NCBI GenBank assembly: GCA_040905705.1
Contig: JBBDQZ010000071.1
Location: 8,112 to 72,111, forward strand
Direction of reading: 5' to 3'
From: JBBDQZ01 sp040905705
Lineage (GTDB): Bacteria > Bacteroidota > Rhodothermia > Balneolales > Natronogracilivirgulaceae
DNA length: 64,000 bases
The translations under genes were made by a program, and so were the position numbers. Positions 18,140-26,983 of this stretch are shown here, one piece after another. The first letter of the stretch is position 1. Each line of letters begins with the position of its first letter. The notes under the pieces were generated by a model that was not told where the DNA came from, ran no database searches, and saw only the letters and a list, made by a program, of their open reading frames with translations.

Positions 18140-18212
18140 GCGAGAATAGCTCAGCTGGTAGAGCACAACCTTGCCAAGGTTGGGGTCGCGGGTTCGAGTC
18201 CCGTTTCTCGCT
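18140..18212 (+). tRNA. tRNA-Gly (anticodon GCC)
   Basis: A 73-nt cloverleaf: acceptor stem GCGAGAA/TTCTCGC with discriminator T, D-arm GCTC...GAGC, anticodon stem CAACC/GGTTG with loop TTGCCAA (anticodon GCC at 18173-18175), and T-arm GCGGG-TTCGAGT-CCCGT. The CCA end is not encoded. Confidence 0.97.
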
Positions 18213-18287
18213 CAGCCCCAAGAACGAATTCATCCATATATGAGGCCCGAGACTCTTGCTTCACCCGTATGTAATGTGTCATATGGC

Positions 18288-18308
18288 TGCCTGCACCGGC
18301 ATTTTTTT
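18288..18308 (+). terminator. Possible weak terminator after tRNA-Gly
   Basis: A short TGCC/GGCA stem with a 6-nt loop is followed by seven T residues. The stem is only 4 bp, so the call is tentative, although the position after a tRNA gene fits. Confidence 0.3.
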
Positions 18309-18482
18309 AATCCCCGCCTGTAATTTACCGATGCAATACCTTTAAAAGATGACATTTTGTGAATATTTTATTATTTTATGTCCATGTTTTTTCTGCAAAT
18401 TGCTGATTTGAATAATCCTGAAAAAGTATTTATTTATGCAGAATAATCGAATTAAAAAGGGTGGTGTAAATGAAGGGGAGAC

Positions 18483-18512
18483 TTTGGTGGTATGAATAAA
18501 TTTCTATTTTTG
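18483..18512 (+). promoter_or_regulatory. Promoter candidate of the sensor kinase
   Basis: TTTG at 18483-18486 and TATTTTTG at 18505-18512, 18 nt apart, match the Bacteroidota consensus TTTG-N(17-23)-TAnnTTTG. The site lies about 40 nt upstream of the kinase TTG start. Confidence 0.5.
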
Positions 18513-18552
18513 TCGCCGTGCTATTGACATTTAATCGCGCTTAATTAAATTT

Positions 18553-21500
18553 TTGAGCAGATTTACTTTATCATATTACATTAGCATCGTGTTCTTGCTG
18601 TATGCAAATGTGGCATGGGCCACGACCGGATATCACCGATATACCTCGATTGATGGCCTCCCCTCTCCTTTGATAAAGCACGTCAATCAACTGGAAAACG
18701 GATATATAGTTATTTCCACAGACAACGGCCTTGCCGTATTTGACGGGTATGAATTTTATTCACATTTTGTGAATACCGGGCTTCCTGACCATTTCATTCA
18801 TAAAACACTGGTTGACCACAATGGCCGCCTGATTGTGGCTACCGACAGAGGTATTGCTGTAGCTGATTCATTTCAAATTCCGCTTTCGTTCCGTACACTG
18901 GATTTTAACCCCGTTGATAACAATTTAAAAATTCGCAGCCTGTTTGAATCCGGCAATGGAATCCTTTACGCTGCCGGTCAAAACCACATATATACCATCG
19001 ATAGCCGGGATTGGATATCCTCCGTCCCGTTTGCATTCGACCCTGTCCACCAATCTGATTTTGTACGGTCATTTTGTTTGATTGAAGATGCATCCGGTGG
19101 TATCCTCATCACATCGGCGGGCAATGGTTTGCTGTATTTGCCGCATGAAAGTGAACAAATTCACTCGCTTTCAGATACAGGACTGCCAGACCGCCTCTTT
19201 AATATCATAAAAAAAGATGATCGTCATTTCTGGATCAGCAGCGATGAAGGACTTTTCGAAATTGAATGGGATCCCATGCAACAACAGGTGCTTCAAACGC
19301 ATCTAATTCCGGGCAGCGAGTCGCTGGAGGTGGATGCCATCACCCCGGTTAACGAGAACGAACTTCTGATTGGTACCAATGGCACAGGTTTGCACAAATG
19401 GACTTCCAATGACAGCAAATTGCGTTTATTCAGGGAATTCCAATCAAATATCATCCGGCATATCTTTATCGACCGCCAGAAAAATCAATGGATCAGTACC
19501 GATGACGGCATCAACATTATACCCAATATGCCTTTTAACAACATTGGCCTGGAGCATGAATGGTCACAACGCCAGGTAACCGGTATCTCCGCAGATCAGG
19601 AAAACGGGTTGTGGATCAGCACCCATGACGGCATTTATAAACGTGATAACGAAACCGGTCATATGCAAAAAATCACCTATCTGGATGATGAGGAAGTCCG
19701 TTCCCTCCGGTATAGTGAAAGTGAAAATGTTATTTATGCTTTTGGAATGCATGCTATTCACGAAATTGATGTCCGTACACATTCCGGAAGAATGATCAAA
19801 AATTTTCCTTCATCGATGAGTATTTCAAAAGTGGCAGTGACTTCTGCCCCGGACTTCTGGCTGATTGATGATTCCGGAATCTTGACCCGTTACAACCACC
19901 AAAACGAACAGACCAACGTGTTTGGAAAAGATCACGGTGTTTCGCTGCCGGTTCTGGGAATTACCCTGTCTGATGAGGATCGCGTCTGGATCGGGGGTGA
20001 ATCCGGTTTCCTTGCGAATTTATCTGATACCGGTGAGATGTTCCTCCCGGTTGAGTTTAAATCGGATATATATCCGGATTCCATCCTCAATATTACTTAT
20101 CTCGAATCGGGATCTGATAACAATTTGATCATCGGAACAACGCATGGCGTTTTCCAATACAATCACCTTGCCGGACGCGCCGATCTGACTCCACTGCTGA
20201 CTCAGGACATCAACGATATCCGATGGATCCGGAATTTATCGGATCAAATCTGGATCGGCACCAGCCGTTTTCTATTTGCGGTAACCACCGACGACCAGGG
20301 CCGTCCGGATTTCAATCGCCGTTTTTCAACAGTAAACGGCCTTGTTTCCACCCATTTCAGTTATGATGCCGCCCGGGTGGACCACCATGATAACCTCTGG
20401 ATGGGAACCAATATTGGAATATTCAATTATAATGGCGGTGAACTTCAGGGGAGATCATCCTACATTCAGCTCCGATACTGGACCGCGGACGATCAGAGGT
20501 TTTATGATACCCGGGAGAGAACACTGCCGCCGGGTACCCGGCAACTGTCCTTTGCCTTTAGCACACTGGACTTTCCTGCCGATGATGTCGTCTATCAGGT
20601 ACGTCTTGCCAATGCTAACGGATCGGGTTCGTGGTCGGCCCCTTCACCAGACCCTGTAACTACCCGGCATTTTCAGGGATCGGGTAGTTACACTTTTGAA
20701 GTAAGGGCATCCCGACAATCTTCTCTTTGGTCTGAGCCCTTGAGTATCCGCTTCACCATTTTGCGTCCATGGTGGTGGCAGATTCATATGATCATACTCT
20801 ATATCTTGTTGATATTCATCCTTGTCGCCGGTTACATCGAACGAAGATCCCGGAAATTGAGACAACAAAACAAAGAACTTGCCGACGGAATTCGCAAGAG
20901 AACCGAGCACTTGTCGCTTATGGTAAACAAACTGGAGAAAGAAATTAAACAGCGGGTGAACGTAGAAAAACAACTTCAGGAAACCAATTTCACACATAAA
21001 AAACTGATCAAAGTCGTATCACATGATCTGCGGTCACCCTTTCAAGGCATTATGGGGTACGCCTCCATGCTTCGTGATCAATACCATGATTTCGACGATG
21101 AAGAACGCCGGGAAATGATCGGACATATTATCGGTTCTTCCAATAAAGCGGTTACGCTGCTCAACCAATTATTGGAATGGACCTCCTTTCAGAGCGGGAA
21201 AATGCCCTTTAATCCGGTTATTCACAATCTGAATGAAAGTGTCTCGGAAGTTATCGGACTACTAAAAAGTTTGGCCGGAAGCAAGAATATTCATATTAAG
21301 AAACTTATCCCGGAATCAATGAATGTAAATGCAGACAAACAGATGCTGCAGTCTGTTTTGAGAAATCTGTTGAGTAATGCAATTAAATTCACCAACATGA
21401 ATGGTGAGATCATTATGAAGTCGAAAAATTATGCCAAGTATATCGAGATCAGTATTTCCGATAACGGTGTGGGCATGGATCAGAAAACACTGGAACAAAT

Positions 21501-21708
21501 ACTTGAGAAAAACAAATCGGTTAGCACAAGAGGGACAGAAAAGGAAGCCGGAAGCGGGCTGGGGCTGGTTATGTGTAAAGAGATGATCGAACTTCATGGA
21601 GGAAAGCTGACCGGGAAAAGCCAATTGGATCAGGGCACCACGTTTACGTTTACTCTGCCCATAGAGGTTAGTAATAAAGGCCGTGCACCAACACAGGATC
21701 AATCGTAG
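18553..21708 (+). CDS. Reg_prop/Y_Y_Y sensor histidine kinase
   Basis: A 1051-residue membrane sensor kinase. It starts at TTG 18553, which supplies a signal peptide (residues about 5-24) that no ATG would. Residues about 25-670 form two-component-regulator propeller repeats (motifs such as DNGLAVFDG, GLPDHFIHK, WISTDDGINI), predicted to be periplasmic. A Y_Y_Y domain follows (about 672-735), then a membrane helix (about 740-762), a coiled linker, HisKA with phospho-His824 in VSHDLRSPFQG, and HATPase_c with NLLSNAIKF, DNGVGM and GSGLGLVM. There is no receiver or DNA-binding domain, and no response regulator gene is adjacent. Its 3' end overlaps the convergent DUF1343 gene by 10 nt. Such propeller kinases often sense glycans; the ligand here is unknown. 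Confidence 0.9.
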   Translation: MSRFTLSYYISIVFLLYANVAWATTGYHRYTSIDGLPSPLIKHVNQLENGYIVISTDNGLAVFDGYEFYSHFVNTGLPDHFIHKTLVDHNGRLIVATDRGIAVADSFQIPLSFRTLDFNPVDNNLKIRSLFESGNGILYAAGQNHIYTIDSRDWISSVPFAFDPVHQSDFVRSFCLIEDASGGILITSAGNGLLYLPHESEQIHSLSDTGLPDRLFNIIKKDDRHFWISSDEGLFEIEWDPMQQQVLQTHLIPGSESLEVDAITPVNENELLIGTNGTGLHKWTSNDSKLRLFREFQSNIIRHIFIDRQKNQWISTDDGINIIPNMPFNNIGLEHEWSQRQVTGISADQENGLWISTHDGIYKRDNETGHMQKITYLDDEEVRSLRYSESENVIYAFGMHAIHEIDVRTHSGRMIKNFPSSMSISKVAVTSAPDFWLIDDSGILTRYNHQNEQTNVFGKDHGVSLPVLGITLSDEDRVWIGGESGFLANLSDTGEMFLPVEFKSDIYPDSILNITYLESGSDNNLIIGTTHGVFQYNHLAGRADLTPLLTQDINDIRWIRNLSDQIWIGTSRFLFAVTTDDQGRPDFNRRFSTVNGLVSTHFSYDAARVDHHDNLWMGTNIGIFNYNGGELQGRSSYIQLRYWTADDQRFYDTRERTLPPGTRQLSFAFSTLDFPADDVVYQVRLANANGSGSWSAPSPDPVTTRHFQGSGSYTFEVRASRQSSLWSEPLSIRFTILRPWWWQIHMIILYILLIFILVAGYIERRSRKLRQQNKELADGIRKRTEHLSLMVNKLEKEIKQRVNVEKQLQETNFTHKKLIKVVSHDLRSPFQGIMGYASMLRDQYHDFDDEERREMIGHIIGSSNKAVTLLNQLLEWTSFQSGKMPFNPVIHNLNESVSEVIGLLKSLAGSKNIHIKKLIPESMNVNADKQMLQSVLRNLLSNAIKFTNMNGEIIMKSKNYAKYIEISISDNGVGMDQKTLEQILEKNKSVSTRGTEKEAGSGLGLVMCKEMIELHGGKLTGKSQLDQGTTFTFTLPIEVSNKGRAPTQDQS

Positions 21709-22970
21709 ATCATATACAACGACCGAAGCCGACGGAATGCGTCCACATCCTCTTTCCATGCGGCAATCACCTCTTCAGCGCTTGCGCCTTTTGCCAGTAA
21801 ATCGAACATACGGTCGGTTCCCGCAAGCCGTCCGAAACGAACCTTGTCCAATAGCGCTTCTCGTTCTTGTTCCGGAGCTTGTGAGTAAAACACTTCAATC
21901 AGATGCATGGCGGCGGCTACCGGCTCAACCTCAGAAGGTTCTTCAACGATATATTGCACACCCTGAAGTTCCTCACCCCGCCATTTTGGATCCGTCACCA
22001 TACCTTCAATGCTTTCCGGAATAAAGGAGGCCGACTCAAAGCGCAATCCCGGCAAATTTCGGCTGTTCAACTTATCGGCTATCGTCTTGCCATCGGCCCA
22101 TGGAGCCCCCACTTGTAAAAAAGGCTTAGATGTAGCGCGGCCCCCGCTTATACCGGCAGCCTCCAGGTAGCATGCTCCAGCATATGCCAGGGCCGACTCA
22201 AAATCCGGAAAGTCCGGGCCCGGCGGGATCCACTCCAAGCCGGTATCGCTCCAAAGACGGTCACGGGTCCACCCCCTCACTTCCACAACATGAAGATCAA
22301 CCTGAGCAATATTTTCCAGCAAAGCTTCCGACCGGATCATAAGGGCAAGTTCGCCCATCGTCATCCCATGTATGGCCGGGATGGGATAAAGTCCAACAAA
22401 TGAGCCAAATCCCGGCTCCGGAATAAATCCCTCCACCCGCTCTCCTCCAAACGGATTGATGCGGTCCAGGACTACAAACCGGATATCGTGTCGGGCGGCA
22501 GCCTGCATCGTCAACCCCAGTGTGCTGATGGAAGCGAACGAACTCGTCCCTGTATCCTGGATATCGAATACAAGGGCGTCGATCCCTTCCAGCATATCCG
22601 ATGCAGGTGCAGGAACTTCGCTGTTGAGACTGTAAACCGGCACACCGGCGAATTCATCTATATCGTTGGTAATACGGTTGCCCGCTTCGGTATCACCGCA
22701 CATGCCGTACCCGGCGGTGAAAAGCGCCGCCAATTCCACATTTTCCGCTTCATGCAGTACCTCTGCCAGGTGATGTTCCCCCGCCACAGCACTTTGATGG
22801 GTAATTACACCGACACGCATTCCGTCCATCACGCCAAAATCCTGTTCAATAAGTCGTTCCGCACCGGTCAATATCGCTTCCGGTTCCGTCGTTTCCGGAG
22901 CACAGGATCGCAGGATAAGCAGAAGAAATGCAATAACAATAAATACAGCAGCCGGAATAAATCGATTCAT
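21699..22970 (-). CDS. DUF1343 (NamZ-like, GH171) protein lacking the catalytic motif
   Basis: A 423-residue DUF1343 protein, related to the exo-beta-N-acetylmuramidase NamZ that trims MurNAc from peptidoglycan fragments. It has a hydrophobic N terminus ending in a lipobox-like LRSC (Cys23), so it is probably exported and perhaps lipidated. The family motif GPEHG, which holds the catalytic Glu, is TAGYG here (residues 85-89), and TNPTG is THQSA. The neighbouring paralogue at 28080-29342 keeps both. The fold motifs FDIQD, STLGLTM and DRINPFGG remain. It may be an inactive binding protein or have altered chemistry. It lies 41 nt after the GHL10 gene on the same strand, so the two form an operon. 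Confidence 0.85.
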   Translation of the reverse strand: MNRFIPAAVFIVIAFLLLILRSCAPETTEPEAILTGAERLIEQDFGVMDGMRVGVITHQSAVAGEHHLAEVLHEAENVELAALFTAGYGMCGDTEAGNRITNDIDEFAGVPVYSLNSEVPAPASDMLEGIDALVFDIQDTGTSSFASISTLGLTMQAAARHDIRFVVLDRINPFGGERVEGFIPEPGFGSFVGLYPIPAIHGMTMGELALMIRSEALLENIAQVDLHVVEVRGWTRDRLWSDTGLEWIPPGPDFPDFESALAYAGACYLEAAGISGGRATSKPFLQVGAPWADGKTIADKLNSRNLPGLRFESASFIPESIEGMVTDPKWRGEELQGVQYIVEEPSEVEPVAAAMHLIEVFYSQAPEQEREALLDKVRFGRLAGTDRMFDLLAKGASAEEVIAAWKEDVDAFRRLRSLYMIYD

Positions 22971-23011
22971 AAAATTTCACTGTAAAAATATTATTTAACA
23001 GGCCTTCTCTA

Positions 23012-24631
23012 CTATAGAGCATGATAAGAAAACACATCCCCCTCCCTGACAGCCCGTATGGCCGCCGGTTCGCTTTCAATACTGTTGCGGCTCACCGCCG
23101 TCACAATGTATATCGCCTCACCGCGATGATCAGGCCAGTGATCCACAAATTGTTTTGGCCCGGTGACATCGGCCATATTTCGTGCTTGTAATATGGCCTT
23201 GCGCAGACCGGCATCTGCCAAAGCTCCGGCCTCCAGCACCTTTTCATACTGCTCAAAGGAGTCTACCAGACGGTAAACGGCATATCGTGCTGTATTGGAT
23301 GTTTCATTGCCGGTTTCGCGATCAGCCCAGGTCAGGACCACCCGGCCATCCCCGCTCCAGGACGCGGCAAGCCGATCAATTTGCATGGGCGCCTCCTGGT
23401 TTTTCCAGGGCATAGAAGGTGTCAATGCCGGATAACGATACAATTCGTCCCTGAGCACATCGGTATATCCCTTTGGATTGGACAGAAGGTGTTCGGTGCG
23501 AAAGTATATATTACCCTGAAGAAATGGATGCTCAACATTCATACGGAGCTGACTGACGGCTTGCTCGAGAGTCCAGTCATGCGGCGGAAGAAGTTTGTAA
23601 GGCGACAAACCGGCGTAAATATAACGCCGGTTGTTGTATGCCGCTTCGGTCCAGTAGGCCAGCATCGATGCATAATCGGCCTGGTCGTTACCGATTTCAA
23701 AATAAAGTTGCGGATTGATATAGTCGATAGACTGTGCTTCAAGCCAGGCCTGCCCGTCGGCATAAAGTGTGTAATAACTTTCCAGCCCGTTTGTACCGGC
23801 ATCATCGTTTTTTCGGATGGGAAACGGACTGATCCCATACGAAACATGCGGGGCCAGGGCCTGCAGGCTGTCGTGAATCTGTGCCATCAGCCGGTTGATA
23901 TTGTCACGCCGCCAGTCCCCGATATCTCCGGTATCGTTGTCATACGCACGCCATGCCAGTGAATCCTCATTGGATACCGGCGAAGCGGGATAAAAATAAT
24001 CGTCGAAATGAATGCCGTCGACATCATACCGGCGAATGATATCCACCACGACATTGGTGACATAATCACGTACACCCGGCAGGCCCGGATTCAACATGGT
24101 GTAGTATTCGCCGGGACGGCTTTCGAATTCGAGAATCCACCCCGGTTCGCGGAGGCTCACATTATTGCCTGCCAAATCATATTGGCCTTTCTTCCGTTCC
24201 ACACGAAAGGGATTGAGCCAGGCATGCAATTCCATACCACGTTTGTGCGCTTCCCGAACCATGAAAAAAAGCGGATCATAAAACGGATCCGGGGCACGGC
24301 CCTGCTCACCGGTCAGCCAGAACGACCACGGGTCGTAAGACGAAGCATAAAGTGCGTCGGATTCAGCCCGGACCTGGAACAGGACGGCGTTGATACCTAT
24401 GCCCTTCAGGCTGTCGAGTATGGCGACAGCATCCGCCTTTTGTTCTTCGACGGTTTGTTCATTGGAAACAGGCCAGTCAAGATTGCCGATGGAAGCCAGC
24501 CATACCCCGCGGAAATCCTCCCTGGGATATTGCGAGTCGACCCGGATGCCAATTGTCGTTTCAACAGATTTACATCCTGACAGCACAGGCATCCACAAGA
24601 CAGAGGCAAGTATCAAAGAGAAAAATTTCAT
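23012..24631 (-). CDS. GHL10/DUF187 family glycoside hydrolase lipoprotein (DigH-like)
   Basis: A 539-residue lipoprotein with signal peptide and lipobox LSGC (Cys19). Residues about 38-350 form the GHL10 TIM barrel: FRGVWLASIGNLDWP, HAWLNPFRV and the acidic DGIHFDDYFYP. A C-terminal fibronectin-like domain follows (about 405-530). Escherichia coli DigH of this family cleaves denuded peptidoglycan glycan strands at the outer membrane. Here the enzyme sits upstream of a DUF1343 protein in a recycling island, so glycan cleavage is the likely role. It diverges from the amino-sugar kinase gene. Confidence 0.88.
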   Translation of the reverse strand: MKFFSLILASVLWMPVLSGCKSVETTIGIRVDSQYPREDFRGVWLASIGNLDWPVSNEQTVEEQKADAVAILDSLKGIGINAVLFQVRAESDALYASSYDPWSFWLTGEQGRAPDPFYDPLFFMVREAHKRGMELHAWLNPFRVERKKGQYDLAGNNVSLREPGWILEFESRPGEYYTMLNPGLPGVRDYVTNVVVDIIRRYDVDGIHFDDYFYPASPVSNEDSLAWRAYDNDTGDIGDWRRDNINRLMAQIHDSLQALAPHVSYGISPFPIRKNDDAGTNGLESYYTLYADGQAWLEAQSIDYINPQLYFEIGNDQADYASMLAYWTEAAYNNRRYIYAGLSPYKLLPPHDWTLEQAVSQLRMNVEHPFLQGNIYFRTEHLLSNPKGYTDVLRDELYRYPALTPSMPWKNQEAPMQIDRLAASWSGDGRVVLTWADRETGNETSNTARYAVYRLVDSFEQYEKVLEAGALADAGLRKAILQARNMADVTGPKQFVDHWPDHRGEAIYIVTAVSRNSIESEPAAIRAVREGDVFSYHAL

Positions 24632-24820
24632 TATATACAGTAATGGTTAGCATGACACGAACAGCTATCCTGCCATTAAATGATATTTTGCGTCCAAATG
24701 CCCGGTATCGGACAATCCCGTCGACCTATTGACGTGCGGGGATCAACGGGAAATATAAAACAAATTCTCCTTTGTGAGTTGTATATTTACCTGTATGTTC
24801 TCAACTTTTTACGGGGGGGC

Positions 24821-25690
24821 ATGATTAAACCTGCAATTGCCATGAAGATACTACTTGCCGACAGCGGTTCCACAATCACAGAATGGTGCCTCATCAGCCC
24901 GGAAACAGATTCCGGGTTCGGCGCTGTTACCACTTTTTCAGCCGGCCTCAACCCTTTCTATCACACCACCGATTCCATAGCGGTCGAGATCACAAAAGAG
25001 GTCACTCCCGAGATTGCCTCTGCGGACCGGATCTGCTTCTATGGTGCCGGCTGCATCGGTGAGGAAGCTACCGGCACTGTGGTTACTGCGCTTAAAAAAG
25101 TATTCGGTGAGATCCCGGTGGAAGTGCATTCCGACCTGCTCGGTGCCGCCCGCGCACTGTGCGGAAATGCGGAGGGTGTGGCATGTATCCTGGGTACCGG
25201 ATCCAATTCCTGCTATTACGACGGAAAACAGATCATCGACCAGATTCCTGTGCTCGGATTTACTCTGGGTGACGAAGGAAGCGCGGGTGCTTTCGGACGA
25301 AAAATCCTGCAGGGTTATTTTTACCGGGAAATGCCCAATGAATTACGGGAATGGCTGGAGCGTCATTATGATATGAACCGTTCCACCATTCTTGATACAG
25401 TCTACAATAAATCACATTACAATACCTTCGTTGCCTCATTCACCAAGCTGTTTGCGGAGTTCCGGGAGCACCCCTACGTGATTTATATGTTAGGGGAAGG
25501 CCTCAGCGAGTTTCTGGAACGGCATGTCATTAAATATCACATCGGCCCGGAAGTCCCGGTAGGATTTGTAGGGTCGCTGGCCTGGCACAACAGGGAAGTT
25601 GTCAAAACCGCCCTTGCCCGCAAAGGGCTTCAACCCGGCTTATTCCTGAAAACTCCCATGGAAGGCCTGCGCAAATACCATTATCCGTAA
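24821..25690 (+). CDS. BadF/BadG-type N-acetylhexosamine kinase (MurK/GlcNAc kinase-like)
   Basis: An ASKHA-fold sugar kinase. The frame is open from 24680, but homology starts at MKILLADSGST, so the start is ATG 24821 (289 aa) or ATG 24842 (282 aa). The phosphate-1 loop is LLADSGSTITEWC, GTGSNSCYYDG is phosphate loop 2, and LGDEGSAGAFGRKIL is characteristic of Bacteroidota proteins annotated as N-acetylglucosamine kinase. The MurNAc kinase MurK of Tannerella forsythia belongs to the same superfamily. Neighbours (DUF1343, GHL10, NagZ, AmpG-like) suggest that it phosphorylates MurNAc or GlcNAc released from peptidoglycan. Confidence 0.85.
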   Translation: MIKPAIAMKILLADSGSTITEWCLISPETDSGFGAVTTFSAGLNPFYHTTDSIAVEITKEVTPEIASADRICFYGAGCIGEEATGTVVTALKKVFGEIPVEVHSDLLGAARALCGNAEGVACILGTGSNSCYYDGKQIIDQIPVLGFTLGDEGSAGAFGRKILQGYFYREMPNELREWLERHYDMNRSTILDTVYNKSHYNTFVASFTKLFAEFREHPYVIYMLGEGLSEFLERHVIKYHIGPEVPVGFVGSLAWHNREVVKTALARKGLQPGLFLKTPMEGLRKYHYP

Positions 25691-25873
25691 GAGCTAAAGA
25701 GCCGCAAACGGATAGCCGGCTCATACAACCGGGGCGACGGCCATCGATTAGAGAAAAGGCTGACAAAATATGAATATGGCGTAACAAAGCGCCCTCCTGG
25801 AGCAATACATCCATATATGAGTATAGTGCAGGACAGACATTGGATATGGTTAGAGCAATGAATACAGGTTTGT

Positions 25874-26947
25874 TTATACCAGCCGTTTCTTCAGATCCAG
25901 AATTCGCTCAACCGAAGCATTGATCCGTCCCATCGTTATCACCCCGTGATCAAGCATGTTTTTGACGACACGGACAAATCTGGCGGAAATGCCGGGATCA
26001 AATTCCAGGTTATTACCAAAGACGAGAATATCCACACCGGCCATTAAAGCCCGTTCCATGGCGGCCTCCTGCCCAAAATGAGAAGTAATAGCTTTCATCT
26101 GGAGGTCATCACTGATAACCACTCCTTCAAAACCGAGCCGTTCACGAAGCATACCGGTGATCATATTTGCCGACAGCGTAGCCGGGTAAGTGATATCAAG
26201 ATTTCGGTTAAAAACGTGTGTGGTCATAATCATATCGCAAAGCCCGGCTTCCAGAATGCGCTCATAAGGCCATAGCTCATATTCCCGCCAGCTTTTCGTA
26301 ACATCAGCCATGCCCAGATGCGTATCATCAAGGGCACTTCCATGTCCCGGAAAATGCTTCAGCGCTGTAAGGACACCGGCTTCGCGATGCCCCTGAATAT
26401 AAGCGGCAGCGTGAAGCGCCACCACCTCCGGATCATCTGAAAAACAACGATCACGCCCGAAAATAGCTTTATTTTTTTTATTAATGCCTAAATCCACACA
26501 AGGGGCAAAATTCACATTATGTCCGGATGTACGAACCGTTTCTGCGATTTCACGTCCATGTTGCAACGTCAGCGCCGGATCATTTTTTTCACCAAGCTCC
26601 TTATGTGACATGGTCGCCGGAAACCCGTATTCGGGTTTGAGCCGGTTCACCGTCCCTCCTTCCTGATCGATCGAAATAAGCAGGGGAATCTCTGAACAGG
26701 ATGCAAGTCCGGTATTCAACCGCTTCACCTGCTCCGGAGAGACGATGTTGCGGCCATGTGATTTTCTCATCGTATCGTAATCATACAAAATAACCCCGCC
26801 GATATAATGATCGCGGATGTCGGTAACAACAGGATGGTCGTCGGTAATCCGGGTTCCGTGAAAACCAAGCAGCAGTAATTGTCCGAGTTTCTGCTCAAGG
26901 GTCAGATCACCGGCTTTCGGAATACGTGAGGAAGTGAAAGAGGGCAT
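25874..26947 (-). CDS. nagZ: Beta-N-acetylhexosaminidase, GH3
   Basis: A 357-residue single-domain GH3 enzyme that removes GlcNAc from GlcNAc-anhydroMurNAc peptides. The family motif KHFPGHGSALDDTH is present with the catalytic His-Asp dyad, as is the nucleophile Asp in GVVISDDLQMKAI and DQEGGTVNRL near the N terminus. No signal peptide is seen, so it is cytoplasmic like E. coli NagZ. It follows the DUF4922 gene by 36 nt on the same strand, a probable two-gene operon. Confidence 0.93.
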   Translation of the reverse strand: MPSFTSSRIPKAGDLTLEQKLGQLLLLGFHGTRITDDHPVVTDIRDHYIGGVILYDYDTMRKSHGRNIVSPEQVKRLNTGLASCSEIPLLISIDQEGGTVNRLKPEYGFPATMSHKELGEKNDPALTLQHGREIAETVRTSGHNVNFAPCVDLGINKKNKAIFGRDRCFSDDPEVVALHAAAYIQGHREAGVLTALKHFPGHGSALDDTHLGMADVTKSWREYELWPYERILEAGLCDMIMTTHVFNRNLDITYPATLSANMITGMLRERLGFEGVVISDDLQMKAITSHFGQEAAMERALMAGVDILVFGNNLEFDPGISARFVRVVKNMLDHGVITMGRINASVERILDLKKRLV

Positions 26948-26983
26948 GAACAGTAGTCAATAGATTTATCTGTGAACAGACTA

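Larger units (their letters stand above)
18213..18552. other. Intergenic region between tRNA-Gly and the sensor kinase
   Basis: 340 nt without a gene. It holds a weak terminator-like hairpin at 18288-18308 and a promoter candidate at 18483-18512. The middle part is AT-rich and shows no ORF or RNA fold that I recognise. Confidence 0.6.
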
